49,584 bases of DNA from Tannerella sp. (lineage in GTDB: Bacteria; Bacteroidota; Bacteroidia; Bacteroidales; Tannerellaceae): positions 1 to 49,584 of the forward strand of contig JAITVY010000052.1 of the NCBI GenBank assembly GCA_031285565.1. The letters run 5' to 3'. A model generated the notes under the pieces. It was not told where the DNA came from. It was given only the letters and a program-made list of their open reading frames with translations, and searched no databases. This document shows, one piece after another, positions 16,719 through 25,686 of this stretch. The position numbers and the translations under genes were made by a program. Positions within the stretch are counted from its first letter, which is position 1. Every line of letters begins with the position of its first letter.

Positions 16719-17876
16719 ATGAAATCTAATTTTGATGAAATAGTTACCCGCCGGGGTAGTAACTCCTACAAATGGGACGCTGCAAAAGATAATGATGTTT
16801 TACCGATGTGGGTAGCCGATATGGATTTCCGCACAGCTCCGGCAATTATCGATGCGATGGCAAAACGTGTACAACATGGTATATTCGGATATACCAAAGT
16901 GCCACAAGCCTATTTTGATGCTGTAACAGGATGGTTTCAGCGCCGACACCATTTCACGATACAAAAAGACTGGATATTGTTTACCTCGGGTGTAGTGCCG
17001 GCTCTTTCTGCCGTTATCAAGGCATTGACCGAACCGGGCGACAAGGTAATCGTACAGACTCCGGTCTACAACTGTTTTTTCTCCAGTATACGCAATGATG
17101 AGTGCGAAATGGTAGCCAATGAGCTTATATACAAAGATGGTACATATAGTATCGACTTTGAAGACCTGGAAAAGAAAGCGGCCGAACCGAAAGCAAAACT
17201 GATGCTACTATGTAGTCCCCATAATCCTGTCGGAAGGGTGTGGACACGCGAAGAGTTGCAACGAATTGGCGAGATATGCCTTCGCAATCAGGTGATTGTT
17301 GTGTCAGACGAGATTCATTGCGACCTTGTTTACCCGGGACATACCCATATACCTTTTGCATCGGTTAGCAACGAGTTCCTGCAAAATTCTGTAACCTGCA
17401 CAGCTCCTAGCAAAACCTTTAACCTCGCCGGCATCCAGGTTGCCAATATTATTGCGGCTGATGAAGACATACGCCAAAAAATTGACAAAGCGCTCAATGT
17501 AAACGAAGTATGCGAAATAAACGTCTTTGCCGTAGAAGCACTGATTGCAGCCTACAACGAAGGAGCAGACTGGTTGGAAGAATTGAAAATATATTTATAC
17601 GATAACTATGTAACTTTGGTTGATTTTTTTAAACAATATCTTCCAAACTTACCGGTACTGCCGCTTGAAGCAACTTATCTGGTATGGGTTGATTGCTTGG
17701 CATTGAAACAAACATCGGAAGAAATTGCCGAAACCTTGCTCGACAAAGAAAAGCTCTGGATCAATGAAGGTACGATGTATGGAGCTGCCGGCGAAAGATT
17801 CATACGTATCAATATCGCAACCCAGCGTAGTAATCTGATGAAAGGACTGGAAAAAATCAGAAAAATATACGGATAA
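16719..17876 (+). CDS. MalY/PatB-type PLP-dependent C-S lyase/aminotransferase
   Basis: The protein is a fold-type I PLP enzyme of about 385 residues. Landmarks are [16 protein letters not shown] at the N-terminus, [32 protein letters not shown] and the PLP-binding Lys232 in [10 protein letters not shown]. This is the signature of MalY/PatB cystathionine beta-lyases, which split L-cystathionine to homocysteine, pyruvate and ammonia. I choose the ATG at 16719, since an in-frame start at 16704 would overlap the preceding gene. It lies within the DUF3737-malY-eamA operon, which suggests a linked thiol or amino-acid function. Confidence 0.9.
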   Translation: MKSNFDEIVTRRGSNSYKWDAAKDNDVLPMWVADMDFRTAPAIIDAMAKRVQHGIFGYTKVPQAYFDAVTGWFQRRHHFTIQKDWILFTSGVVPALSAVIKALTEPGDKVIVQTPVYNCFFSSIRNDECEMVANELIYKDGTYSIDFEDLEKKAAEPKAKLMLLCSPHNPVGRVWTREELQRIGEICLRNQVIVVSDEIHCDLVYPGHTHIPFASVSNEFLQNSVTCTAPSKTFNLAGIQVANIIAADEDIRQKIDKALNVNEVCEINVFAVEALIAAYNEGADWLEELKIYLYDNYVTLVDFFKQYLPNLPVLPLEATYLVWVDCLALKQTSEEIAETLLDKEKLWINEGTMYGAAGERFIRINIATQRSNLMKGLEKIRKIYG

Positions 17877-17891
17877 AATACCATTTGTGAA

Positions 17892-18803
17892 ATGGATAAA
17901 AAGAAACTAAGCATTATATTTGCTTACTTCCTCATTTATGTAGTCTGGGGCTCTACCTATTATTTCATAGGCGTGGCCCTGCGTGGCTTACCTCCATTTC
18001 TTCTCGGAGCATTCCGCTTTACCACTGCCGGATTATTACTACTCGCATGGTGCTGGTACCGGGGTGAACCGGTATTCAAAAAAAGCCTGATAAAGAAATC
18101 AGCCATCAGTGGTATTGTATTGTTATTTATCGACATGGCAGTCGTTATGCTGGCCCAACAATATGTCAGCAGTAGTCTTGTCGCTATTATTGCCAGTTCA
18201 ACTGCAATCTGGATCATGGCGCTCGACGCTCCTATGTGGAAAAAAAACTTCTGCAATCCGACAGTAATCATTGGTATTATTGTCGGTTTCCTTGGTGTAA
18301 TGATGCTATATATCGAACAGTTCAACCTCGACCACCAGACATTTGGACATGCGGAATACGGTGTATTATTGCTAATCTTCGGCTGTATATCGTGGGCAAT
18401 CGGTACACTATATGCCAAATACCGCTCATCGGGAGAAGAAGAAGTCAATGCTTTTGCCGGGTCAGCCTGGCAAATGCTTTTCGCTAGTGCGATGTTCTGG
18501 ATATGTGCTACGATAAACGGTGATATGGCGAAAACCGACCTAAGTGCTGTCCCTACTGCCTCATGGCTTTCCTTAGCCTATCTGATTATATTCGGGTCAA
18601 TCATGGCTTATTCAGCTTATGTATGGTTGCTTAAAGTACGTCCGGCAACAGAAGTTGCTACCCATGCTTATGTCAATCCATTCATCGCTGTTTTTATTGG
18701 CGTAACACTTGGTAAGGAAAATGTTACCTGGATACAGATTGCCGGACTGGTAATCATTCTATTAAGTGTAATGCTTATACAGAAAAAGCCTTCTACGAAG
18801 TAA
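17892..18803 (+). CDS. EamA-family transporter (YedA/RhtA-type DMT)
   Basis: The 303-residue protein has ten predicted membrane helices in two EamA repeats. It begins with the characteristic YVVWGSTYYFIGVALRGLPP and has FTTAGLLLLAWCW and VATHAYVNPFIAVFIGVTLG motifs seen in YedA-like amino-acid exporters. It begins 15 bp after the MalY stop and is almost certainly co-transcribed. Together the operon suggests export of an amino acid or thiol handled by the lyase; this is inference. It differs from the other two EamA proteins of the window. Confidence 0.88.
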   Translation: MDKKKLSIIFAYFLIYVVWGSTYYFIGVALRGLPPFLLGAFRFTTAGLLLLAWCWYRGEPVFKKSLIKKSAISGIVLLFIDMAVVMLAQQYVSSSLVAIIASSTAIWIMALDAPMWKKNFCNPTVIIGIIVGFLGVMMLYIEQFNLDHQTFGHAEYGVLLLIFGCISWAIGTLYAKYRSSGEEEVNAFAGSAWQMLFASAMFWICATINGDMAKTDLSAVPTASWLSLAYLIIFGSIMAYSAYVWLLKVRPATEVATHAYVNPFIAVFIGVTLGKENVTWIQIAGLVIILLSVMLIQKKPSTK

Positions 18804-19217
18804 AACCGGATTCTATAGCATTCTGCCCTTTTTGTAAAATGCTCGACGATATCTTAGTATTCAGTATATCTATACACATTCTGTACGAGTTATAAATACA
18901 GATTTATACACTTCCAGATTTATACTCCCATTGAGTATATAGCTACCTGCACACTCTTTTCCGCCTGTTCCTCTTTGTTTTGTGTAACTGATCATATAAA
19001 TCCGCAAGATTGGAAAAGATATACAGTGATTTTGAGCATACTTTTGTAATAAATATAAATAAGTAGTCAATGAAGTTATCATTCACTACGTTCATTAGTA
19101 GTCAAAAAGTTAAGAATAATATAAATGTATTTCTACTTAACTACAAAGTTGCGAAGCAACTGATAACTAGTTGACTACTTTGACTACTGATTCGCATAAT
19201 AAATAAAAGACAAAAGT
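18804..19217. other. Intergenic region of 414 bp
   Basis: No gene is seen. The left half is plain AT-rich sequence with a weak AGCATT/AATGCT inverted repeat. The right half carries a -7-like TACTTTTG at 19039-19046, four copies of AGTAGTCAA (two in each orientation) and a small hairpin, ahead of a membrane-protein gene. Confidence 0.5.
19062..19188. repeat. AGTAGTCAA inverted-repeat cluster with hairpin
   Basis: AGTAGTCAA occurs at 19062-19070 and 19097-19105. Its complement TTGACTACT occurs at 19171-19179 and 19180-19188. Between them is a hairpin, AGTTGC-GAA-GCAACT (19147-19161). Confidence 0.55.
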
Positions 19218-19691
19218 ATGACAAAAGCTGAACGCATCATCTCAATTACCCTGGCAGGTATCCTTTTGCTGACTATTATTAACAGCGCCTGGTTTTTCCT
19301 GGGTATTGCCAAAGTCAGTATTATCCAATGGATTGTTTTCAATGCCTGTGCCCCATCGGGCATCGCTTTCATTCTCGGACTACTTATCTACTACAAAACT
19401 TCCGACAGGGCATGGCTGTCAGTTGCAATTGTACCTATGATGTTTTTCGGAACAATGGGTTTATTCGTGTTCCCATGGAATAGCGGAATGGATATACTGG
19501 TTCAATTCTCACATATGATCATGACACTCAATATTGCCTGGGGATTATACGTTATATTAAAAAATAAAGACATAAGAGCGCTTGGGTATGGTCTGTTAGC
19601 CAGTATAATCGTGTTTATCCCTTTTATTGCCTTTACCCAGGCTTACTGCAGGGAACACGCGGAAGAAGTAATGAAATATCTAAATCTATAA
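19218..19691 (+). CDS. Small integral membrane protein, unknown function
   Basis: The 157-residue protein has about five hydrophobic segments, with short loops and few charged residues until the tail REHAEEVMKYLNL. I recognise no named family. It ends 4 bp before the start of an AraC/GyrI-type regulator and is probably co-transcribed with it. The pairing suggests the membrane protein is part of the response the regulator controls. The ATG at 19218 follows an A-rich leader. Confidence 0.75.
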   Translation: MTKAERIISITLAGILLLTIINSAWFFLGIAKVSIIQWIVFNACAPSGIAFILGLLIYYKTSDRAWLSVAIVPMMFFGTMGLFVFPWNSGMDILVQFSHMIMTLNIAWGLYVILKNKDIRALGYGLLASIIVFIPFIAFTQAYCREHAEEVMKYLNL

Positions 19692-19695
19692 GACA

Positions 19696-20556
19696 ATGAC
19701 ACAACGAGCATCCACTACCGAAGAATATCAGAAGCAAATAAATATAATTATTGAATATATCAATAATCATTTGCACGAACCCATTGACCTGATCAAACTG
19801 GCAGAGATCAGTAATTTCTCTCCTTATCATTTTCACCGGATCACCCGCGCATTTATGGGAGAACCTATCGGAGCCTATATAATACGTACAAGGGTAGAAA
19901 CCGCTGCACGTTTATTACGATACACAGATCTGTCAATTTCCGACATCGCCTACAAAATAGGATATGATGTTCCTTCATCACTTTCAAAAGCATTTCAAAA
20001 ACATTTTGGTATTTCTCCTATCGATTACCGCAACAACAAAGATTATATAATTATGAAATCAACAATCAAAGATCTCCAATTGGATATCAAGCGAGGGAAA
20101 TTAATGGATATCCCTACGAAAAAAGCAATTTACATCAAATTGACCGGTCACTATAGTTCCCTGGATTTCAGCGGCTCATGGATGCGCTTATGGCAGTATG
20201 TAAAAGAGCACAAACTATTTTCAATGGGTATGGAACATATTGCTATCTATTATGATGATCCTAAAGTTACCGAGGCAGAAAAACTGCGTACCGACATCTG
20301 CCTCGTTATTAAAAAAGATTGCAAACCACAGGGAGATATCGGAGTGAAAGAGATAAAAGGCGGTAAATTCATGATGTTCCTGTATAAAGGTTCTTATGAT
20401 CATCTGGATGCGGTTTACGACACCATCTATTCGAAATTATTGCCTGATAACAATTTGCGGTTACGGAATGAGCAAGGTTTTGAGAAGTACCTGAATCATC
20501 CGGATAAGACGAAACCCGAAAAATTAAAGACTGAAATTTATATTCCGGTGGAATAG
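19696..20556 (+). CDS. AraC-family regulator with GyrI-like effector domain
   Basis: The 286-residue protein has an N-terminal AraC double helix-turn-helix (about 10-112), with DLIKLAEISNFSPYHFHRI and DIAYKIGYDVPSSLSKAFQKHFGISP. A C-terminal GyrI-like small-molecule-binding domain follows (about 125-286). This order, HTH first and GyrI second, is the Rob/SoxS-associated BmrR-type arrangement used to sense hydrophobic drugs or toxins in the cytoplasm. It starts 4 bp after a small membrane protein gene, and a VOC-family gene follows 80 bp later with its own -7 box. Confidence 0.9.
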   Translation: MTQRASTTEEYQKQINIIIEYINNHLHEPIDLIKLAEISNFSPYHFHRITRAFMGEPIGAYIIRTRVETAARLLRYTDLSISDIAYKIGYDVPSSLSKAFQKHFGISPIDYRNNKDYIIMKSTIKDLQLDIKRGKLMDIPTKKAIYIKLTGHYSSLDFSGSWMRLWQYVKEHKLFSMGMEHIAIYYDDPKVTEAEKLRTDICLVIKKDCKPQGDIGVKEIKGGKFMMFLYKGSYDHLDAVYDTIYSKLLPDNNLRLRNEQGFEKYLNHPDKTKPEKLKTEIYIPVE

Positions 20557-20599
20557 TCAGGATGTCCCTTTTTTACAATTTCAGGATGCTATTGCTCTC

Positions 20600-20607
20600 T
20601 ACTTTTG
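20600..20607 (+). promoter_or_regulatory. Candidate -7 box (TACTTTTG)
   Basis: TACTTTTG lies 29 bp before the VOC-protein ATG and matches TAnnTTTG; the -33 region is T-rich but has no clear TTG. Confidence 0.45.
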
Positions 20608-20636
20608 CATTGTCTAAAAATTAAAGTCAAAAGAAT

Positions 20637-21011
20637 ATGAAAAGTTTAGTAGCATTTTTTGAAATTCCTGCAACCGATTTCGGCAGGGCAATCACATTTT
20701 ATGAAAACCTGTTTGGCGTAAAGATGGAACAGATGGATTGCGGACATGAAAAGATGGCTTTTTTCCCGGCTGAAAACAACGCTTGTCCCGGTGCAATTTC
20801 CTGGTCGTCAGCATTCAGTTTTAAACCTTCAGCGCAAGGTGTTCTGATAAGCTTGAACCACGAAAGTATCTCTGATGCTATTCCGGTCATCGAAAAGAAC
20901 GGAGGCGAAATCCTGATCCCGAAAACGAAGATAGAAGCTGAAAACAGAGGTTATTTCTGTGTATTTACAGATTGTGAAGGAAACCGGGTAGGATTGTATT
21001 CGGATAAATAA
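20637..21011 (+). CDS. VOC-family (glyoxalase-like) protein
   Basis: The 124-residue protein is a single vicinal-oxygen-chelate domain. The start reads LVAFFEIPATDFGRAITFYENLFGVKM and the end reads NRGYFCVFTDCEGNRVGLYS, both diagnostic. It would form a cytoplasmic dimer binding a metal or small ligand. Members range from glyoxalases to drug-binding resistance proteins, and the substrate cannot be read here. It sits downstream of the AraC/GyrI regulator but has its own promoter element, and a hairpin terminator follows at 21038-21078. Confidence 0.87.
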   Translation: MKSLVAFFEIPATDFGRAITFYENLFGVKMEQMDCGHEKMAFFPAENNACPGAISWSSAFSFKPSAQGVLISLNHESISDAIPVIEKNGGEILIPKTKIEAENRGYFCVFTDCEGNRVGLYSDK

Positions 21012-21037
21012 ACCGGAATCGGATAGAATACCTTTTT

Positions 21038-21078
21038 AACGTGGGTTTTTTGGTTTTAAATCAGAAAACTCACGTTTT
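21038..21078 (+). terminator. Hairpin terminator after VOC gene
   Basis: AACGTG (21038-21043), with the following GGTTTT, pairs with AAAAC..CACGTT ending at 21076, and TTTA follows. The position 26 bp after the VOC stop supports a terminator. Confidence 0.55.
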
Positions 21079-21212
21079 ACTTATAATGACAGAAGTAAAA
21101 ACTATTGATTTCTACAAATAATGGATTAATAGTCAGAAGAGTATATATATAAAAAAGAAAAGGTTATCTCACGACAACCTCAATCTTCATTGTTAACCTT
21201 AAATCTAATACC

Positions 21213-21272
21213 ATGAAAAACACAATGCAAATATACAGCATTTATGTTATTCAGCATAATTTAGAAGCATAA
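21213..21272 (+). CDS. Possible 19-residue small ORF (weak)
   Basis: An ATG in a good Bacteroidota-like A/T-rich context (CTAATACCATGAAAAAC) opens a 19-codon frame, MKNTMQIYSIYVIQHNLEA. It follows an AAGGTTA/TAACCTT inverted repeat. No plus-strand gene lies downstream, so a leader-peptide role is not supported. It may be chance. Confidence 0.2.
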   Translation: MKNTMQIYSIYVIQHNLEA

Positions 21273-21401
21273 AAAAACAAAACGAAACCAAAAGAAACAA
21301 AATGCCCGGTAGTCGGCTTATTCAGACTATTCGCCCACAGCGTTATTAGGCTAAATATCAACAAATTAAATATTTCATGCGATTATTGTCAGAGACTTGT
21401 A

Positions 21402-22109
21402 TCAAAAAGAATATAATTTCCTCACCATTTTTTGTTTAACACTATCCCATAGATAATCGCAATAGATCAGATTTTGTATGGATACAATCCTGCCATTCTT
21501 AAAAATCAATCGTCGATAGGATGCAAAATAATCGGATGATTCTCTCTTTATATCAATAGTACCATTAAACCAGTCGGCTGAAATTGCATACCCCGAACCT
21601 AGAGGCCGTTTATATATGCCTGCTGGAAACTGTTTCTTAAATCTTCGATCGGTTAATTCTTCCAAGGGATTCAAACGGATCAGGAATAGATCGTCAAAAG
21701 TTAAACCTCTCATAAATCCACTACTGTAATCTTCAAACCTAGGATAAGTATCATCATTACATACAATGACCATATCACACAAATATAAACGGTCATCCAT
21801 GATGGACCAGATAGCCATATAATCCTTATCCATCCTTACTGTTCCTGAACTTTCACAAAGTATAAACCATGGCCTATACAAAGAATCATATCCCTGAAAA
21901 ACGTTTAAAGGAGTATCACTATAATTGTATATTTCTCCATTCCAATACAACCAATCATTCGTCCATGCTGAAAAAGTATCATAAACAACAGAATCTTTTT
22001 CAGCTACAACTTTCAATTGTGCAGAGACCATGACTATCGTGCAAAAAAACAGCATACAACCGATAACCATCTTTGAAAACAAATGTAATTTTGATTTTAT
22101 TCGGTTCAT
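21402..22109 (-). CDS. Secreted hypothetical protein
   Basis: The 235-residue protein begins with a basic, hydrophobic signal peptide (MNRIKSKLHLFSKMVIGCMLFFCTIVMVSA, cleavage near SAQLK). The mature part is rich in Trp and Tyr (WTNDWLYWNGEIYNYSD, YRPWFILCES) and is probably beta-structured and periplasmic. I recognise no family. It is encoded alone, with a ~97-bp gap to the next upstream gene (TPR protein) on the same strand. Confidence 0.72.
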   Translation of the reverse strand: MNRIKSKLHLFSKMVIGCMLFFCTIVMVSAQLKVVAEKDSVVYDTFSAWTNDWLYWNGEIYNYSDTPLNVFQGYDSLYRPWFILCESSGTVRMDKDYMAIWSIMDDRLYLCDMVIVCNDDTYPRFEDYSSGFMRGLTFDDLFLIRLNPLEELTDRRFKKQFPAGIYKRPLGSGYAISADWFNGTIDIKRESSDYFASYRRLIFKNGRIVSIQNLIYCDYLWDSVKQKMVRKLYSF

Positions 22110-22206
22110 CTTCCGGCAAAAAATAGCTTATATATAAAAGAGAATCCGATTGAAGCAATGTACAAAAAGTGATAACTATATGAACATATAAAAGTTGTAG
22201 AAACCT

Positions 22207-23169
22207 CTAAAAGAGTCCTCCTTTATACATGTTATCAAAATCAGCCTGCCCTGTTTTACCCTCTTCGCCGCCTTCCGGTTCCAATTCGGCAGCCATACGT
22301 AAATCTTCTTCAGCTCCTTCTTTATCACCCGTTAATTCTTTCAGCTTTCCGCGCATGACATAAGCTTTTGCAAAAGATTCAACATGTTCGAGTGCTTCAT
22401 CGTAGATAGCCATTGCTTCATCATATTTTTGCCGGGTAACCATTAATTTTCCGGCAAGTAAATAAGCTTGTTCATTAAATGGGTTCAGATCAAGCACTTC
22501 CCTATACTCATTGGCAGCATCTTCCTCGTTTCCTAATAATTCATAGATGCGTCCCCGTAACAAATGTGCAGTTTCTTCACCTTCCTCAACCAGAGAGATT
22601 ACTTTGTTTACATCTTCCAGTGCTTTTTCACCCTCTTCCATTAAAAGGAATATTTCCGAACGTAACAAAAAGCCGTCAGCAAAATCCTCTTTCAGGGTTA
22701 TAGCCTGTGATACATCTTCAATTGCTTCGGCATGGTTTTTTATTGCACGCTTTGCTTTTGCACGAAGGAACCATGCAATATGATTATCCGGTTCCAGTTC
22801 GATCGCCTTATCACATGTAGAAACAGCATCGCCATCCCTATCCAGATGAAACAGAATATTTACTCGTGCCAGCAATGTTTGTATATGTTCGGGTTCAATT
22901 AAGAACATTTCATCAATCACCCCCAAAGCACTTTCAGGCTCACCAACAAGAACATAGGCATTCACCAGATTGTTCATTGTTTCAAAATCCGACTCAATTT
23001 CCAATGCTTTCTGAAAACATTTGATAGCATAACCAACCTGCCGCATCTGCATTGCACGGATACCGTCATATTTCAATATATCAAAATTCTTCAGGTCTTC
23101 TTTAGGCTTCTCTTCCGATGATGTATCCTCTTTCTTTGAGGAAGAAAATAATGATGATAAAAATCCCAT
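22207..23169 (-). CDS. Tetratricopeptide-repeat protein
   Basis: After a low-complexity Ser/Lys/Glu-rich N-terminus (about 1-27), the rest of this 320-residue protein consists of about eight TPR units. Examples are AIKCFQKALEIESDFETMNN, AVSTCDKAIELEPDNHIAWF, AANEYREVLDLNPFNEQAYL and AMAIYDEALEHVESFAKAYV. TPR arrays mediate protein-protein contacts. There is no signal peptide, so it should be cytoplasmic. It has a promoter-like TTG/TAAGTTTG pair just upstream, overlapping the end of the GH20 gene. The partner is unknown. Confidence 0.88.
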   Translation of the reverse strand: MGFLSSLFSSSKKEDTSSEEKPKEDLKNFDILKYDGIRAMQMRQVGYAIKCFQKALEIESDFETMNNLVNAYVLVGEPESALGVIDEMFLIEPEHIQTLLARVNILFHLDRDGDAVSTCDKAIELEPDNHIAWFLRAKAKRAIKNHAEAIEDVSQAITLKEDFADGFLLRSEIFLLMEEGEKALEDVNKVISLVEEGEETAHLLRGRIYELLGNEEDAANEYREVLDLNPFNEQAYLLAGKLMVTRQKYDEAMAIYDEALEHVESFAKAYVMRGKLKELTGDKEGAEEDLRMAAELEPEGGEEGKTGQADFDNMYKGGLF

Positions 23170-23193
23170 GGCACTTTTTGTCTTTTATGGTTG

Positions 23194-23225
23194 CAAACTT
23201 ACAAAAAATACTTAATACACAACAA
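23194..23225 (-). promoter_or_regulatory. Promoter of TPR gene (TTG ... TAAGTTTG)
   Basis: On the minus strand TTG (23225-23223) is followed after 21 bp by TAAGTTTG (23201-23194), a good Bacteroidota -33/-7 pair. It overlaps the 3' end of the GH20 gene and lies 25 bp from the TPR start. Confidence 0.6.
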
Positions 23226-25488
23226 ACTCATCCGTGAATGTAAATCCCCTCTGGTTTTTCACAGATACTTTTACATAACGGGCAATTTGTTTGAGACTTC
23301 CGCCGAAATCAGCAAAGATAAGCCGGTCGTGGTCGGGTGATACCATGTTATCAACTTTCAATACTGACTGGTATTCTTTTCCATCCTCCGAAAGAAACAC
23401 TTCCACATACTTGGGCATATATACGTCAGGGCCGGTTAGTTGCATGAATCTCGCCTTGAATGCATTCAAAGGGATGGATTCTCCCAGGTCGATCACAACA
23501 TCCATATCTTGTGTAAATCCCTGCCATAGTTTGTCGCTATAGTTCAATCCGCCGCGTCTGCCATCGACCAGAGCCGTCGCACCACCTGCGGGATAAGCAT
23601 TATTCCATCTGGTATTGTAGGTTACCGGTTTACCCAGTGCCAGGTGATAGCCGGTTTCTTTGGCCGAAACCGGTTCAATGGCTTCGCCGTTTTCGAATAC
23701 AGCAGCAGTAACAACCACACTTTTTTCACTGGTTGTAAAGACGCCTTTATACAAAGGAGATTCCAATGTAGGTCTGCTACCATCCAGCGTATAGCGTATT
23801 TCAGGCTGGTAGCGCTCGTTTTCGAGACGGATCGCAATTTCGTGTTTTACGGTATCTATACGCTCTTCCAGGATATCAATCCGACCGGATGGACGGTGAT
23901 AGTTGACCTGCAGGTTTCCCAGACATTCCAGTTGGTTCGGCAACCGGCGTTTAAAATCTTCCCAGTCACGGTTTACAGGCATTGTCCACAAAACTTCCGA
24001 CAAAGCCAGTGCCCTTGGAAAAACCATATATTCAACCTGTTTGAAATCCGATATGTATTCCGTCCATAGATTTCCCTGTCCACCAAGTACTTTTGACTTT
24101 AAGGAATCATTAGGTGCCGGATCGAAGGCATAAACCCGATACAATGGCAGGTAACCACCAATGGCCTCCGGTTCGTTGGCAGGGTCGGATTGGTAAAAGT
24201 CGAAATAACAATAGTTTCCGGGCGTCATAACGATATGATGACCTTGCCTGGCAGCTTCTTCCCCGGTTTTTTCACCACGCCAGACCATGATTGCGGCTGT
24301 TGAGTCAAGACCTCCATCCAAAATTTCGTCCCATCCAAGCAGTTTCCGGTCTTTGGATTCCAGGAATTTATTGATCCGTTGTACAAAATAGCTTTGAAGT
24401 TCATCTACATTTTCAAGGTGATGCTCTTTCATCCGTTTCTGGCAATACGGACAGGTTTTCCAGGCAGCCTTGCTGGCTTCATCGCCTCCGATGTGAATAT
24501 ATTCCGAGGGGAAAAGATCCATCACTTCAGTTAATACATCTTCCAGGAACCGGAATGTTTCTTCCTTACCGGCACAATAATCCCCATCCTTGTAAGGCTC
24601 ACCGGAGCAACACAGCTCGGGATACGCCACAAAAACCTCTTCAGAGTGTCCGGGCATCTCAATTTCGGGAATTATCGTAATAAAACGTTCTGCCGCATAT
24701 TGCACTACTTCCCGGATATCATCTTGCGTGTAGTAACCACCTTTAGCTCCTGGGTCTCCCGGGTCGCAAAATTTGCGGCCACCGTTCCAGAATGCCTTCC
24801 AGTCCTCGTAAGGGCGGAATGCTGTTTTCTGGGTTAGCAGGGGATATTTCTTGATTTCGATACGCCATCCGCTTCCATCAGTCAGGTGCCAGTGGAATAG
24901 GTTGAACTTATACATAGCCAACAGGTCTATGTACTTTTTTACTTCATCCTTGGTGAAAAAGTTACGGGAAACATCCAGATGCATCCCCCGGTAGCCAAAA
25001 CGAGGCGCATCGCTGATAACCACGCCGGGGACAGCGAATCCGCTTGCCAACGCCTGCTCCTGATATACACCGGGAGACATCAGTTGCAGAAGGCTTTGGA
25101 CGCCATAAAATATACCAGCCGGTTTCCCTGCCCTGATCATTACCTTCTCTTTGTTCACATCCAGATGATATGCTTCTTCACCGGCAACCGATGGGTCGAG
25201 GGTAAGAACGATCGCATTCACAGGATCGGGGTCGGTTACTTTTATAGCTGGTTCTACACCAGTAGCTTTTTCTATGATGTGTTGCAGATATTCCGCAGTA
25301 TGGTACAATTCCGGAGCATCTCCCACTATTACGATACATGTTAAATTGTTCCAGGCAAACCGTTCGCCACTGGCTTCCATTTGGTTGGGGTGCGGGATAA
25401 TACTGGCGCTTCCAGTTTCAGAATCCTGTGAACATGATATAACCAATAAAATAGTCACGAGGATACAGATATTTTTTAACGCTTGCAT
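23212..25488 (-). CDS. Beta-N-acetylhexosaminidase, GH20, lipoprotein
   Basis: The 758-residue protein begins with a lipoprotein signal (lipobox LVISC, Cys19). A GH20b N-terminal domain (about 28-155) is followed by the GH20 catalytic barrel (about 160-505), with HWHLTDGSGWRIEI, EIEMPGHSEE and the catalytic Asp336-Glu337 pair in HIGGDEASKAAW. A chitobiase-type C-terminal piece (PEIRYTLDGSRPTLESPLYK) and a discoidin/F5-8-type C module (about 625-758) complete it. It releases terminal GlcNAc/GalNAc from glycans at the outer surface or in the periplasm by substrate-assisted catalysis. It is not in a polysaccharide utilisation locus here, since no SusC/SusD pair is adjacent. Confidence 0.93.
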   Translation of the reverse strand: MQALKNICILVTILLVISCSQDSETGSASIIPHPNQMEASGERFAWNNLTCIVIVGDAPELYHTAEYLQHIIEKATGVEPAIKVTDPDPVNAIVLTLDPSVAGEEAYHLDVNKEKVMIRAGKPAGIFYGVQSLLQLMSPGVYQEQALASGFAVPGVVISDAPRFGYRGMHLDVSRNFFTKDEVKKYIDLLAMYKFNLFHWHLTDGSGWRIEIKKYPLLTQKTAFRPYEDWKAFWNGGRKFCDPGDPGAKGGYYTQDDIREVVQYAAERFITIIPEIEMPGHSEEVFVAYPELCCSGEPYKDGDYCAGKEETFRFLEDVLTEVMDLFPSEYIHIGGDEASKAAWKTCPYCQKRMKEHHLENVDELQSYFVQRINKFLESKDRKLLGWDEILDGGLDSTAAIMVWRGEKTGEEAARQGHHIVMTPGNYCYFDFYQSDPANEPEAIGGYLPLYRVYAFDPAPNDSLKSKVLGGQGNLWTEYISDFKQVEYMVFPRALALSEVLWTMPVNRDWEDFKRRLPNQLECLGNLQVNYHRPSGRIDILEERIDTVKHEIAIRLENERYQPEIRYTLDGSRPTLESPLYKGVFTTSEKSVVVTAAVFENGEAIEPVSAKETGYHLALGKPVTYNTRWNNAYPAGGATALVDGRRGGLNYSDKLWQGFTQDMDVVIDLGESIPLNAFKARFMQLTGPDVYMPKYVEVFLSEDGKEYQSVLKVDNMVSPDHDRLIFADFGGSLKQIARYVKVSVKNQRGFTFTDEFVVY

Positions 25489-25523
25489 ATGTTTTATTAT
25501 GATATTTTATACTGTTTTTTTGA

Positions 25524-25531
25524 CAAAGGTA
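25524..25531 (-). promoter_or_regulatory. Candidate -7 box for GH20 gene
   Basis: CAAAGGTA on the plus strand reads TACCTTTG on the minus strand, 36 bp before the GH20 ATG. No clear -33 TTG is seen. Confidence 0.5.
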
Positions 25532-25686
25532 GATTATTAATATGAATCAGTACTCCCGGCATTCTTTGCAGGAACATCCTTTTAAGAAAGATTAAGCCTG
25601 ATTTAAGCTATATAATACATATCAAATCAACTATTAATCAAAATATTTGTTTTAGAAATAACCCTATAATTTAAATTAATAGAATT

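Larger units (their letters stand above)
21012..21401. other. Intergenic region of 390 bp between convergent genes
   Basis: It contains a terminator for the VOC gene (21038-21078) and an AAGGTTA/TAACCTT inverted repeat (21160-21200). The latter is followed by a possible 19-codon frame at 21213-21272. The rest is AT-rich without recognised signals. Confidence 0.5.

Noticed and set aside
19147..19161. Part of a tRNA
   Set aside because: A single hairpin, AGTTGC-GAA-GCAACT, without acceptor stem, T-arm or CCA; no tRNA can be folded around it by eye.
23644..24069. 141-codon plus-strand frame opposite the GH20 gene
   Set aside because: It lies antisense to the conserved hexosaminidase, has an odd composition and no promoter; the GH20 reading is unambiguous.
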